Of a DNA stretch of 64,000 nt, positions 17,477 through 25,531 are shown in pieces; the stretch's first letter is position 1; each line of letters starts with the position of its first letter. Origin of the DNA: Parafannyhessea umbonata (lineage in GTDB: Bacteria > Actinomycetota > Coriobacteriia > Coriobacteriales > Atopobiaceae). The notes below the pieces were generated by a model that did no database searches, was not told the DNA's origin, and saw nothing but the letters and a program-made list of their open reading frames with translations. A program made the translations under genes and the position numbers. The stretch is taken from contig NZ_LT629759.1 of assembly GCF_900105025.1 (NCBI RefSeq), forward strand, positions 1,922,001 to 1,986,000. The letters are read 5' to 3'.

Positions 17477-20287
17477 CTAGTACAGCTTCGAGCCCGCGGG
17501 GATGGCGTCGTCCACCATCAGCAGGTTCAGGCGCTCCTGGCCGTCCACCTCGTGGATGGCGGAAAGCAGCATGCCGCAGGACTCCACGCCCATCATCTTG
17601 CGCGGCGGGATGTTCACGATGGCCACCACGTTCTTGCCCACCAGGTCCTCCGGCTCGTAGTAGTCGTGGATGCCCGAGAGGATCGTGCGGTCCTGGCCCG
17701 AGCCGTCGTCAAGCGTAAACTGCAGCAGCTTCTTGCTCTTCGGGACGGCGACGCACTCCTTCACGTGGACCACGCGCATGTCGGACTGGCTGAACACGTC
17801 GAACGTCACGCCCTCGGCCACCGGCTCGATCGTGAGGCCCTTCTTCGCGGGCTCGGCGGCCTGCTCGGCCTCGTCCTCGTCGCCCCGTGCGTAGATGTCG
17901 CCCACGGGCGCGATGGCCTTCATGGCCTCGAGCACCTCGTTCAGCGCGTCCGCCACCTCGAGCCCGTTGTACTCGGCACCGAGGCGCATCACGTCGCGGT
18001 CGCAGCCGGCCGCGAAGCGCTTGTCCTTGAACTTCTTCTTGAGCGACTTCAGCGGCATGTCCAGAACCGATCCGGACGGGCGCATCTTGGCCGCCGTCTG
18101 GATCAGGCCCGAGACCTCGTCGCACTCAAACAGCACCTTCTCCATCTTCAGCTGCGGCTTCGGCAGGTCGTGGTTCATGTCGGAGTTGTGCGTCATGATG
18201 GCGTGCGCCAGATACGGGTTCGCGCCGGCCTCGGCCAGGAGCTCCGCGGTCTTCGTGGTGTGGAGCTGGTCGTCCTGCCACCTCTCCCAGTCCAGGTCGT
18301 GCAACAGGCCCACCAGGCCCCAGAACTCCACGTTCGCCGGGTCGTACTTCTGCGCGAAGTGGCTCATGAGGCCCTCGAGCGTCTCGCCGTGGCTCACGTG
18401 GAACGGGTCCTTGTTGTACGTGGTCAGAAGCTCGTACGCCTTCTCGCGCGAGATGCCCGCGTCGAGCGCGTCGCCCTCCTGCGCCGTGGCGTCGATCGCG
18501 GCGCGCACCGCGTCTGACATGCCGGTGCCGTCCTGCGCGCCCAAGGCCCCGTCCTTCTCGTCCGCGGCGTCAGCCTTCTGCTCGGCGTCGGCCGACGGCG
18601 CCGCGGCGGCCGCGGGTGAGTCGGCAGGCTCCTGCGCGGCAACGTCCTCCGCCTGGCGCTGGGCCTCCACCTCGGCGGTCGCGCCCTTCTCGGCATCCGA
18701 GAAAAGCGAGTCCACGTCCGCGGCGGCGTTGTCCGTGCGTGCACCGCCAACCTGCTCCGCGATGTCCTGACGCGTGACGGCCTCCGGCTTCATCTGCGGG
18801 AACAGCAGCACGTCGCGGATGGACGGCTGGTCGCAGAACAGCATCATCATGCGATCGATGCCGTAGCCGATGCCACCCGCGGGGGGCATGCCGTACTCCA
18901 GCGCGCGCACGTAGTCGTAGTCGTAGCCCATGGCCTCGTCGTCGCCAAAGCCCTTGGCGGCAACCTGCTCCGCAAAGCGACCGGCCTGGTCAACGGGGTC
19001 GTTGAGCTCGCTGAACGCGTTTGCGTACTCGTGGCCGGCAATGACGAGCTCGAAGCGGTCCGTCAGGCGCGGGTCGTCGTCCTTGCGCTTGGAAAGCGGG
19101 CTCACCTCCTCCGGGTAGTCGCACACGAAGGTCGGGCGCACCAGGGTCTCCTCGCCCAGCTCGTCGTACAGCTCAAACAGCAGCTTGCCCGGGCCCCAGT
19201 TGTCCTGCGGCTCGATGTTGTGGGCGCGGCACAGCTCGCGCAGGTGCTCCACGGGCGTGTCCATGTCGACGTGCTCGCCCACGACCTCGGAGGCGATCTC
19301 GCTCAGCGGGCGCGAGTCCCACGTGCCGCTCATGTCGATCTCCTGGCCCTGGAACGTGATGACCTCGTGGCCGGGCTCGCAGCCGCACGCCTCGCGCGCG
19401 ATGTACTGGAACAGGCCCTCGGTCAGGCGCTTCATGCCGTCCAGGTCGCTGTAGGCGCAGTACGCCTCCATCGAGGTGAACTCTGGGTTGTGGGTGAGGT
19501 CCATGCCCTCGTTGCGGAACTGGCGGCCGATCTCGAACACGCGCTCCATGCCGCCCACGATGAGGCGCTTCAGCGGCAGCTCCGTCGCAATGCGCAGGTA
19601 GAAGTCGCGATCAAGCGCGTTGAAGTGCGTGACGAACGGCTTTGCGTTCGCGCCGCCAAGGATGGAGTGCATGATGGGCGTCTCGACCTCGATGTAGCCG
19701 TCGGCCTCCATGTAGCTGCGGATGAGGCTCACGATGCGGCTGCGCTTGCGGAACACCTCGCGCACCTCGGGGTTCATGATCATGTCGAGGTAGCGCTGGC
19801 GGTAGCGGATCTCGCGGTCCGTGAGCCCGTGGAACTTCTCGGGCAGCGGGCGCATGGACTTGGAGAGAAGGACGATGCTCCTGGGCGCAAGGGAAAGCTC
19901 GCCGCGGCGCGTGCGCACGACGGGGCCCTCCGCCTGGATGATGTCGCCCATGTCAAGCTGGCGCAGCAGCTCCCAGCTCTTCTCGTCCATGTCGTTCACA
20001 CGGCAGAAAAGCTGGATCTTGCCGGACACGTCCTCCAGCACCACGAACATGAGCTTGCCCTGGCCGCGGATCGCGCGGACGCGACCGGCAAGGGAGTACT
20101 CGTCCTGGGTGTCGGCGCCGGCCTCGAGGTCCGCGTACTTCTCCTCCAGGTCCTTTGCGTGCGCCGTGACCTTGCTCGCGATGGGATACGGGTTCACGCC
20201 GGCGTCGATGAGCGCCTGGCGCTTGGCGCGGCGGACCGCGCGCACGTCGTTGATGTCTACCTCGGGGGCATTGCTCGCCTGAGCCAT
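17477..20287 (-). CDS. lysS: lysyl-tRNA synthetase fused to HD hydrolase and tRNA-binding domains
   Basis: 936 residues, almost twice the usual LysRS. Residues 1-505 are a complete class II LysRS: OB fold, FLEVETP-like YIEVETPIMH (motif 1), RQFRNEGMDLTHNPEFTSMEAY (motif 2), and GIGYGIDRMMML (motif 3). Residues about 510-612 are an Ala/Asp/Glu-rich linker. Residues about 613-795 form an HD-superfamily domain with FHVSH (630-633), LLHD (663-664), H695/H700 and D723. Residues about 829-936 are an EMAPII/Trbp111-like tRNA-binding OB fold (PKSKKLLQFTLDDGS, NIPPRKMMGVESCGMLL). The frame is open throughout and codon use does not change, so this looks like a true fusion. Lysine charging is near certain; the HD substrate is unknown. 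Confidence 0.95.
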   Translation of the reverse strand: MAQASNAPEVDINDVRAVRRAKRQALIDAGVNPYPIASKVTAHAKDLEEKYADLEAGADTQDEYSLAGRVRAIRGQGKLMFVVLEDVSGKIQLFCRVNDMDEKSWELLRQLDMGDIIQAEGPVVRTRRGELSLAPRSIVLLSKSMRPLPEKFHGLTDREIRYRQRYLDMIMNPEVREVFRKRSRIVSLIRSYMEADGYIEVETPIMHSILGGANAKPFVTHFNALDRDFYLRIATELPLKRLIVGGMERVFEIGRQFRNEGMDLTHNPEFTSMEAYCAYSDLDGMKRLTEGLFQYIAREACGCEPGHEVITFQGQEIDMSGTWDSRPLSEIASEVVGEHVDMDTPVEHLRELCRAHNIEPQDNWGPGKLLFELYDELGEETLVRPTFVCDYPEEVSPLSKRKDDDPRLTDRFELVIAGHEYANAFSELNDPVDQAGRFAEQVAAKGFGDDEAMGYDYDYVRALEYGMPPAGGIGYGIDRMMMLFCDQPSIRDVLLFPQMKPEAVTRQDIAEQVGGARTDNAAADVDSLFSDAEKGATAEVEAQRQAEDVAAQEPADSPAAAAAPSADAEQKADAADEKDGALGAQDGTGMSDAVRAAIDATAQEGDALDAGISREKAYELLTTYNKDPFHVSHGETLEGLMSHFAQKYDPANVEFWGLVGLLHDLDWERWQDDQLHTTKTAELLAEAGANPYLAHAIMTHNSDMNHDLPKPQLKMEKVLFECDEVSGLIQTAAKMRPSGSVLDMPLKSLKKKFKDKRFAAGCDRDVMRLGAEYNGLEVADALNEVLEAMKAIAPVGDIYARGDEDEAEQAAEPAKKGLTIEPVAEGVTFDVFSQSDMRVVHVKECVAVPKSKKLLQFTLDDGSGQDRTILSGIHDYYEPEDLVGKNVVAIVNIPPRKMMGVESCGMLLSAIHEVDGQERLNLLMVDDAIPAGSKLY

Positions 20288-20380
20288 GTTCTCTCCTGTT
20301 CCGGAATCGATCGGCCTTTGGCCGTTGTTGCTGGCTTGTGTTGCGTGCCGGGCGCGGGCCCGTGGGATGCGCCGTTACCA

Positions 20381-20423
20381 AGAGCGCCCCAGCCACACAG
20401 GTTCACCTGCGCAGTGGGGCGCG
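20381..20423 (-). terminator. hairpin between greA and lysS
   Basis: Minus strand GCGCCCC ... CGCAGGT-GA-ACCTG ... GGGGCGC then TCTTGG. A stable stem-loop after greA; the T tract is poor, so some read-through into lysS is possible. Confidence 0.5.
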
Positions 20424-20459
20424 ACGCTTCGTGCTATGCGGGGTTCCGCGTGGCCTGGC

Positions 20460-20936
20460 CTATCGCGTGATGTTTACGATCTTGTACTCGCGAACCTTGC
20501 CGGTGGGGGTGTTGAAGGAAACCTGGTCGCCCACCACGTGGCCGATGAGCGCCATGCCCGCCGGGGACTCGTTAGAGATCCTGTGGTTGATGGAGTCGGT
20601 CTCGGTGGTGCCCACGATTGTGAGGCCCATGCGCTTGCCCTTGGCGTCCTCGAGCTCCACGGTAGTGCCGATGGAGACGGACAGGTGGGCGTCCGCACCG
20701 GACTCCACGACCTTGGCCGTCGCCAGGATGTGGCGGATCTCGTTCACGCGAGACTCGTTCTGGGACTGCTCCTCCTTGGCGGCGTCGTACTCCGCGTTCT
20801 CGGAGAGGTCGCCAAAGCCGCGGGCCTCCTTGATGCGCTCGACGATCTCGTCGTGCTTCTCGCCCTCGCGGTACTCAAGCTCCTCGACGAGCTTCTGGCG
20901 GCCTTCGGGGGTAAGGATGATTTCCTTGTTTGCCAT
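20460..20936 (-). CDS. greA: transcription elongation factor GreA
   Basis: Rescues backtracked RNA polymerase by stimulating transcript cleavage. 158 residues, standard. The N-terminal coiled coil contains LTPEGRQKLVEELEYR and DLSENAEYDAAKEEQ, whose acidic tip enters the polymerase channel. The C-terminal FKBP-like domain contains the NESPAGMALIGHVVGD loop. It lies upstream of lysS, a common greA-lysS pairing. Confidence 0.97.
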   Translation of the reverse strand: MANKEIILTPEGRQKLVEELEYREGEKHDEIVERIKEARGFGDLSENAEYDAAKEEQSQNESRVNEIRHILATAKVVESGADAHLSVSIGTTVELEDAKGKRMGLTIVGTTETDSINHRISNESPAGMALIGHVVGDQVSFNTPTGKVREYKIVNITR

Positions 20937-21011
20937 GTTCTGCTTTCCTTCGTGGTGTTGGCCGGGACATGCGCCCCAGCCGGCGGTGCGCTTGCCCTGG
21001 TAGGGCGCTCG

Positions 21012-21347
21012 TTACTTGGACAGGGGGCTGCCGCACTTGGAGCAGAACTCCGCGCCGGCCTCGTTCTTGTGGCCGCAGTGCGAGCAGAAGACGGCGTCCT
21101 CGCTGGCGTCGGCATCGGCGTCGGAGTCCGCGGACTCCTCGACCACGTCCTCAGCCTCGGCGTCCTTGGCGGCCTCCTCGGACTTCTCGTCCTTCTTGTC
21201 GTCGGAGCCCTCCTCCATGCCCTCGCGCACGTTCTTCACGGTCTGGCCCAGGGACTTGCCAAGCTTCGGGAGGTTCTTGGGCCCAAAGATGACCAGCACT
21301 ACCAGGACGATGACGATAAGCTCAAACGGTCCCATACCCAAAATCAT
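21012..21347 (-). CDS. TatA/TatE-like translocase protein with C-terminal zinc ribbon
   Basis: 111 residues. The start ATG at 21347 follows GGGAGG by 6 nt. Residues 1-25 (MGPFELIVIVLVVLVIFGP) are a typical TatA signal-anchor with the FGP hinge, followed by the amphipathic KNLPKLGKSLGQTVK helix. Then comes a long Asp/Glu-rich linker (about 45-85). The last 25 residues carry two CxxC pairs (CSHC, CSKC), a small zinc ribbon. TatA proteins normally end in a disordered acidic tail. tatC is not in the window. The zinc ribbon is rare in TatA, so the role may be standard pore formation with an added cytoplasmic module. Confidence 0.85.
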   Translation of the reverse strand: MILGMGPFELIVIVLVVLVIFGPKNLPKLGKSLGQTVKNVREGMEEGSDDKKDEKSEEAAKDAEAEDVVEESADSDADADASEDAVFCSHCGHKNEAGAEFCSKCGSPLSK

Positions 21348-21541
21348 ACGAATCCTCCCAAAGGTTCTGTATAGATGGTGGCGTCTTAGGTTCGACAAAG
21401 ATGCAATGGTTAGTATAACCAAAGCCGGGCAAAACTCACAATCTCTACGTGCCCGTTTTGCGTGCGCAACGCGGCCGCGGCCTCGCACGCGCAAAGCCCG
21501 CCCGCACCGCGCCGCCACGCCAGAACATCAAAGGTAAACGC

Positions 21542-22387
21542 ATGCCAAAGCTCCCCATGCCCATCGTCGTGCTCATCAGCGTCGCCATCGCCGTCGACCT
21601 TATATGCCTTGTGTGCCTGTTTGTTCTCAGGCGCCGAGGTGTGTACATCAAGATTCGCACCATGTTTGGCCCCGCCCTCGTCTTCGACTCGCAGGACGAC
21701 GACGGCGTCCCCATCCGTCTGCTCAACGTGGGCGGCAAGTTCCAGTCCGTCAGCTACGTGCAGGACAGCCTCAAGTACAAGCTCGTCTGCGTGTACCACC
21801 GCTACTTTGCGCAGGTGGTCGACATAGCCGGCCTCAAGGACGGGCGAGAAGGACGCGCCCTCGTCATAGGGGGTGGCGGCTACTCGTTTCCCAAGTGGCT
21901 GGTGAGCTCCTGCCCGCGCCTCTCCACCACCGTCGTTGAGATCGACCCCGCCATAACGGACATCGCGCGACGCTTCTTCTTTCTGGACGATCTTGAGCGC
22001 GAGTGCCACACGCGGGAAGACGGTAGGCTCAACCTGGTTTGCGATGATGGCTGGGGCTACCTCACCGGCTCCGGAGAGCGCTTCGACCTCATCGTGAACG
22101 ACGCGTTTGGCGGCAAGAGGCCGCTTGGCCCACTCAAGACCGAGGACGGCGCGAGACAGGTGCGCGACCATCTGGCAGAGGGCGGCGTGTACCTGGCAAA
22201 CGTGATATCCCCGCTCCAGGGCAAGGGGACCGACGTGCTCACGGAGTCGCTCGACGCGTGCAAGGCAGCGTTCGAGCACGTGTACCTGATACCCGAGGCG
22301 CCGGAGAGCCCACGTCTGACGGGCGACAACGTCCTCGTCGCAAGCAACGCGCGCCTGAAGATCCAGGCGCGCTACGTGGTGAAGTAG
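21542..22387 (+). CDS. membrane-anchored spermidine-synthase-like methyltransferase-fold protein
   Basis: 281 residues from the ATG at 21542 (AAAGG upstream). An N-terminal membrane span (about 5-25, VVLISVAIAVDLICLVCLFVL) is followed by a Rossmann fold related to polyamine aminopropyltransferases. It has ALVIGGGGYSFPKWL, where spermidine synthase has GGGDG, then VVEIDP and DLIVNDAFGG. Because the binding loop differs and a membrane anchor is present, polyamine synthesis is unlikely; the real substrate is unknown. Similar anchored spermidine-synthase-fold proteins are widespread in bacteria. It converges on the LytTR gene across a bidirectional terminator. Confidence 0.75.
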   Translation: MPKLPMPIVVLISVAIAVDLICLVCLFVLRRRGVYIKIRTMFGPALVFDSQDDDGVPIRLLNVGGKFQSVSYVQDSLKYKLVCVYHRYFAQVVDIAGLKDGREGRALVIGGGGYSFPKWLVSSCPRLSTTVVEIDPAITDIARRFFFLDDLERECHTREDGRLNLVCDDGWGYLTGSGERFDLIVNDAFGGKRPLGPLKTEDGARQVRDHLAEGGVYLANVISPLQGKGTDVLTESLDACKAAFEHVYLIPEAPESPRLTGDNVLVASNARLKIQARYVVK

Positions 22388-22426
22388 GTTAGAGAAAACC
22401 GTTCTGTGGGATCGACGGGGCAAGCC

Positions 22427-22469
22427 TGCGGCCGCGCGGGCGTTGGGGGTTGCGACCCGCGCGGCCGCA
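22427..22469. terminator. bidirectional GC-rich hairpin
   Basis: Perfect 14-bp stem TGCGGCCGCGCGGG / CCCGCGCGGCCGCA between two convergent genes. There are no strong T tracts. Confidence 0.65.
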
Positions 22470-22476
22470 ACGGGCA

Positions 22477-23283
22477 CTAGTTCGTGGTCCGCATGAGCCG
22501 CGCCGCTACCTCGGCATGGCGCTTCTCGGGAACCGGAACGCGCGTGTCGTCAGACATCACGATCTCGCGACGCTCGATCAGGGCCACGTAGCTGGGGTTC
22601 ACTATGAAGCTACGGTGCACGCGCACAAAGCCAGAGCCAAGCGAGCGCTCCACCTCGGAGAGGCCAATGCTTGCCTCGTAATCACCCGAGACCGTGTGTA
22701 TGATGGTGTGCTTGCGCTTTGCGCCCACCCACAGCACCTCGTTGAGGGACACGAAGCGTATGGGTCCGTTCACGTCCGGGAACACCAGGCGACGCTTGTC
22801 GCTCTGCGCGGCAATGCGCGCCTCCAGGTAGCGGCGCGTCACCTTGTTGATGGAGTCCACACGGCACTTCTCGTCCGGAACTATCTGGCCACGCGGCCAG
22901 CTCACGAAGATGCTCACGATCCTGAGCTCGCCGCCCTTGCGCTCCCAGTTGAACTGGCAGCGTTCGTGCGACTGCAGGAACACGCCCGTCTCCTCGTCCG
23001 TCGTCACCATGTAGCGACCCGCGACCGAGCAGGCATCGCCGCAGTTCTGCACCACGGAGAACTGCGCGTGCGAGATGTGGGAGCTTTTTATGTCATGTAC
23101 AGCCTTCCGGAAGTCGACCGAGACCTCCTCCAAGCCGCGCATGTAGCGCTCCTGGTCCGGAGAGATCCACATGACGTCGTCACTGCAGAGACCGAGCACG
23201 TACTCTGGGTCGCGCTGCCAGAAGCGCGTGATTGCCGTCTGAGTCAGCTCGACACAGCGCCGTTCGATATCTTTTTTCATCAT
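22477..23283 (-). CDS. NTF2-like/LytTR DNA-binding regulator
   Basis: 268 residues from the first of two adjacent ATGs at 23283; the start is uncertain because no strong ribosome site is visible. Residues about 1-130 resemble a SnoaL/NTF2-like ligand-binding fold (AITRFWQRDPEYVLGLCSDD, GVFLQSHERCQFNWE). The C-terminal 100 residues are a LytTR domain with VLWVGAKRKHTIIHT, GFVRVHRSFIVNP and the YVALIERREIVMSDD core. There is no receiver domain, so it is a one-component regulator. It is divergent from cysK across 310 nt containing an inverted repeat. Confidence 0.85.
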   Translation of the reverse strand: MMKKDIERRCVELTQTAITRFWQRDPEYVLGLCSDDVMWISPDQERYMRGLEEVSVDFRKAVHDIKSSHISHAQFSVVQNCGDACSVAGRYMVTTDEETGVFLQSHERCQFNWERKGGELRIVSIFVSWPRGQIVPDEKCRVDSINKVTRRYLEARIAAQSDKRRLVFPDVNGPIRFVSLNEVLWVGAKRKHTIIHTVSGDYEASIGLSEVERSLGSGFVRVHRSFIVNPSYVALIERREIVMSDDTRVPVPEKRHAEVAARLMRTTN

Positions 23284-23349
23284 GCACCGCCAGCGTCGAC
23301 ACCAACCGTGCATTAAATGTATTCCCACGCCACGGGGGCAAGAAGTCTA

Positions 23350-23382
23350 ACTGGTACCAAAAGCCAGCTAATAGGTACCAGT
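23350..23382. promoter_or_regulatory. inverted repeat between LytTR gene and cysK
   Basis: Perfect 9-bp inverted repeat ACTGGTACC ... GGTACCAGT (15-nt spacer). It sits at or just after a minus-strand TATAAT (near 23389-23394), the probable -10 of the LytTR gene, which suggests an autoregulatory operator. A plus-strand CCTA...TAGG dyad lies nearer cysK (about 23456-23472). Confidence 0.55.
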
Positions 23383-23592
23383 CCGCGGAATTATAAAGTC
23401 AGCCCGCAAACTTGGCCATCTTCTTACCGCGCCGACACCATGCCCGCGAAGTCTCCTACCGTTTGGATAGGATTTTGTTACGAATGTATTTTCCTACTTG
23501 ATTGCTAGGGATTTGGGTGCCACGATACTGCCATGCGAGTTACCACGCACAAGGCGCTGTTTACCTCGCACCCAGTCTCTTAGGAGGAAGAA

Positions 23593-24504
23593 ATGAAGTA
23601 CGCAGGCAGCACTGAGGCACTCATCGGCTCCACCCCCCTGGTGGACCTCTCGGCCCTGGTGGACGGTAAGGCCACCATTCTGGGCAAGTACGAGGCCACC
23701 AACCCCGGCGGATCGGTGAAGGACCGCATCGCCAAGGCCATGCTCGACGCGGCCGAGGCCGACGGAACGCTCCAGCCGGGCGGCACCGTCATCGAGCCCA
23801 CGAGCGGCAACACCGGCGTCGGCCTCGCCATGCTCGCGGCGGAGCGCGGCTACAAGATGATCCTCGTCATGCCCGAGACCATGTCCGTCGAGCGTCGCAA
23901 GCTCGCCGCATCCTACGGCGCGCAGATCGTGCTCACCCCCGGCTCCGAGGGCATGAAGGGCGCCGTCGCCCGTGCCGAGGAGCTGCGCCAGCAGACCCCC
24001 GGCGCCATCGTCGCCGGCCAGTTCGTGAACCCCGCCAACCCGCGCGCCCACTACAAGACCACCGGCCCCGAGGTCTGGCGCGACACCGAGGGCACCGTCG
24101 ACTTCATCGTCGCGGGCGTCGGCACCGGCGGAACCATCAGCGGCACCGCAAAGTACCTGAAGGAGCAGAAGCCCTCCGTCCAGGGCATCGCCGTCGAGCC
24201 CGCCGAGTCCGCGGTGCTGGAGGGCAAGCCCGCCGGCGGCCACAAGATCCAGGGCATCGGCGCCGGGTTCATCCCCAAGACGTATGACGCGTCCGTCGTG
24301 GACGAGGTCGTCCCCGTGGCCTCCGCAGACGCCATCGCGACCAAGAAGCGCCTCGCAAGCGACTTCGGCCTGCTCGTGGGCATCAGCTCCGGCGCTGCCG
24401 TGGCCGCCGCGGTCGAGCTGGCAAGCCGTCCGCAAAACGCCGGCAAGACGATCGTGGCAATCCTGCCCGACACCGGCGAGCGCTACCTCTCGATGGACCT
24501 CTAA
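23593..24504 (+). CDS. cysK: cysteine synthase (O-acetylserine sulfhydrylase)
   Basis: PLP enzyme that makes cysteine from O-acetylserine and sulfide. 303 residues. The PLP lysine is K43 in NPGGSVKDR. The substrate loop PTSGNTGVG and the Gly-rich phosphate loop GVGTGGTISG are intact, as is ISSGAAVAAA near the end. The ATG follows TTAGGAGGAAGAA. It appears monocistronic; no cysE was seen nearby. Control may involve the operators in the upstream gap. Confidence 0.96.
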   Translation: MKYAGSTEALIGSTPLVDLSALVDGKATILGKYEATNPGGSVKDRIAKAMLDAAEADGTLQPGGTVIEPTSGNTGVGLAMLAAERGYKMILVMPETMSVERRKLAASYGAQIVLTPGSEGMKGAVARAEELRQQTPGAIVAGQFVNPANPRAHYKTTGPEVWRDTEGTVDFIVAGVGTGGTISGTAKYLKEQKPSVQGIAVEPAESAVLEGKPAGGHKIQGIGAGFIPKTYDASVVDEVVPVASADAIATKKRLASDFGLLVGISSGAAVAAAVELASRPQNAGKTIVAILPDTGERYLSMDL

Positions 24505-24766
24505 TGGGCCTCGCGGAGGAGAACCTGCGCTGGAGCCGCGCACTGTGACGTACCCGTAGCGACTCACGGGCACTTGACATCGCGCTGCCGCCAGGCAACT
24601 GCCAAGTCCGTGCAAGACACATGCAAGACGAAACGCCAGGCGGGCGGCCCCATTCGGGTCGTCCGCTTGTGGTATACAGCAGGTGTGAGTAACTGCCTCG
24701 CGCCATGACGCGGCCTCCACGCCGCCTCGCGGCCCGCGGCGCACCAAGCAGACCCAAGGAGACCCC

Positions 24767-25261
24767 ATGAGAGAGCTCTTCGACTTCCTGCTCGACCCCC
24801 AGACCGCCGTCGTATTCGACATCGACGGAGTCCTGGCCGTGTACGAGTTCGGCACGCATTGCCACAGCGCGTGCCCCGACGCGGACTGGGAGACATACGT
24901 CCGCGCCCACGACCCCTACGCGTCCACGCGCCCCGTGCCGGAAATCCAACACTTCGTGCGCACGAAGGGGCCGACGCGCGTCTACGCATGCTCCGTGGCG
25001 GCAGACTTCGAGGCGCCTGGCAAGCGCGACTTCGTGCTCGAAAACTATGACATTTCGCCAGACCACATCTGCCTGGTGGAGAGCAAGCCCCAGAAGATGG
25101 GCTTTCTCCAGAGCGTCGCGGACGACCTCGCGCTCCCCCGCAACCGCGTCGCCCTTGTGGAGGATACCGTGAAGACGCTCGACACGGCATGCGAGAAGGG
25201 CTTTGCCACCGTGCACGTCACGTCGTTCTTTGGGTTTGGCAACCAGCGGCCAGACGCCTAG
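24767..25261 (+). CDS. HAD-superfamily hydrolase-like protein
   Basis: 164 residues. HAD motif I is VVFDIDGVL (about 15-23, nucleophile Asp), motif III is the lysine in ESKPQKMGF, and motif IV is VALVEDTVKTLD. Only a short cap insert is present. The substrate cannot be predicted. The ATG follows AAGGAG. It is not clearly in an operon. The 262-nt gap before it (24505-24766) shows a lone TATACA box near 24673 but no gene. Confidence 0.8.
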   Translation: MRELFDFLLDPQTAVVFDIDGVLAVYEFGTHCHSACPDADWETYVRAHDPYASTRPVPEIQHFVRTKGPTRVYACSVAADFEAPGKRDFVLENYDISPDHICLVESKPQKMGFLQSVADDLALPRNRVALVEDTVKTLDTACEKGFATVHVTSFFGFGNQRPDA

Positions 25262-25348
25262 CGACACCGCCGTGGGACCGGCGCGAGGCGGATGCCGTCG
25301 CCAAGAGCTGGTGGGACCCAACGTGGTCCTCACTGGGTCGAGACACGA

Positions 25349-25384
25349 AAAGGCCCACGTCGCCGAAAGGGGCTGCGACGTGGG
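25349..25384 (-). terminator. terminator of the glucan-uptake operon
   Basis: Minus-strand stem GCCCACGTCGC / GCGACGTGGGC followed by CTTTTC. Two more GC-rich hairpins lie between it and the ATPase stop (25459-25496, 25508-25526). Confidence 0.7.
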
Positions 25385-25531
25385 CTTGGGGAGGGTGCTG
25401 CCTTATGGCTTGCAACGCCCGCGGCACGCGCTGCGTGGCGCGTACGTGCCGCCCCCTAACGCGGCCGGCCGGTGTAACATGCGCCGGTCGGCCGCGGGGA
25501 GCGTCTTGCCAAACGCCCGAAGGCGTCTGGG

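Noticed and set aside
23329-23592. T-box or SAM riboswitch upstream of cysK
   Set aside because: No conserved T-box or SAM-I core sequences were found; the region looks like simple DNA operators.
25459-25526. GC-rich hairpins after the ATPase gene considered as an attachment site or RNA gene
   Set aside because: They lack tRNA or integrase context and look like ordinary terminator stems.
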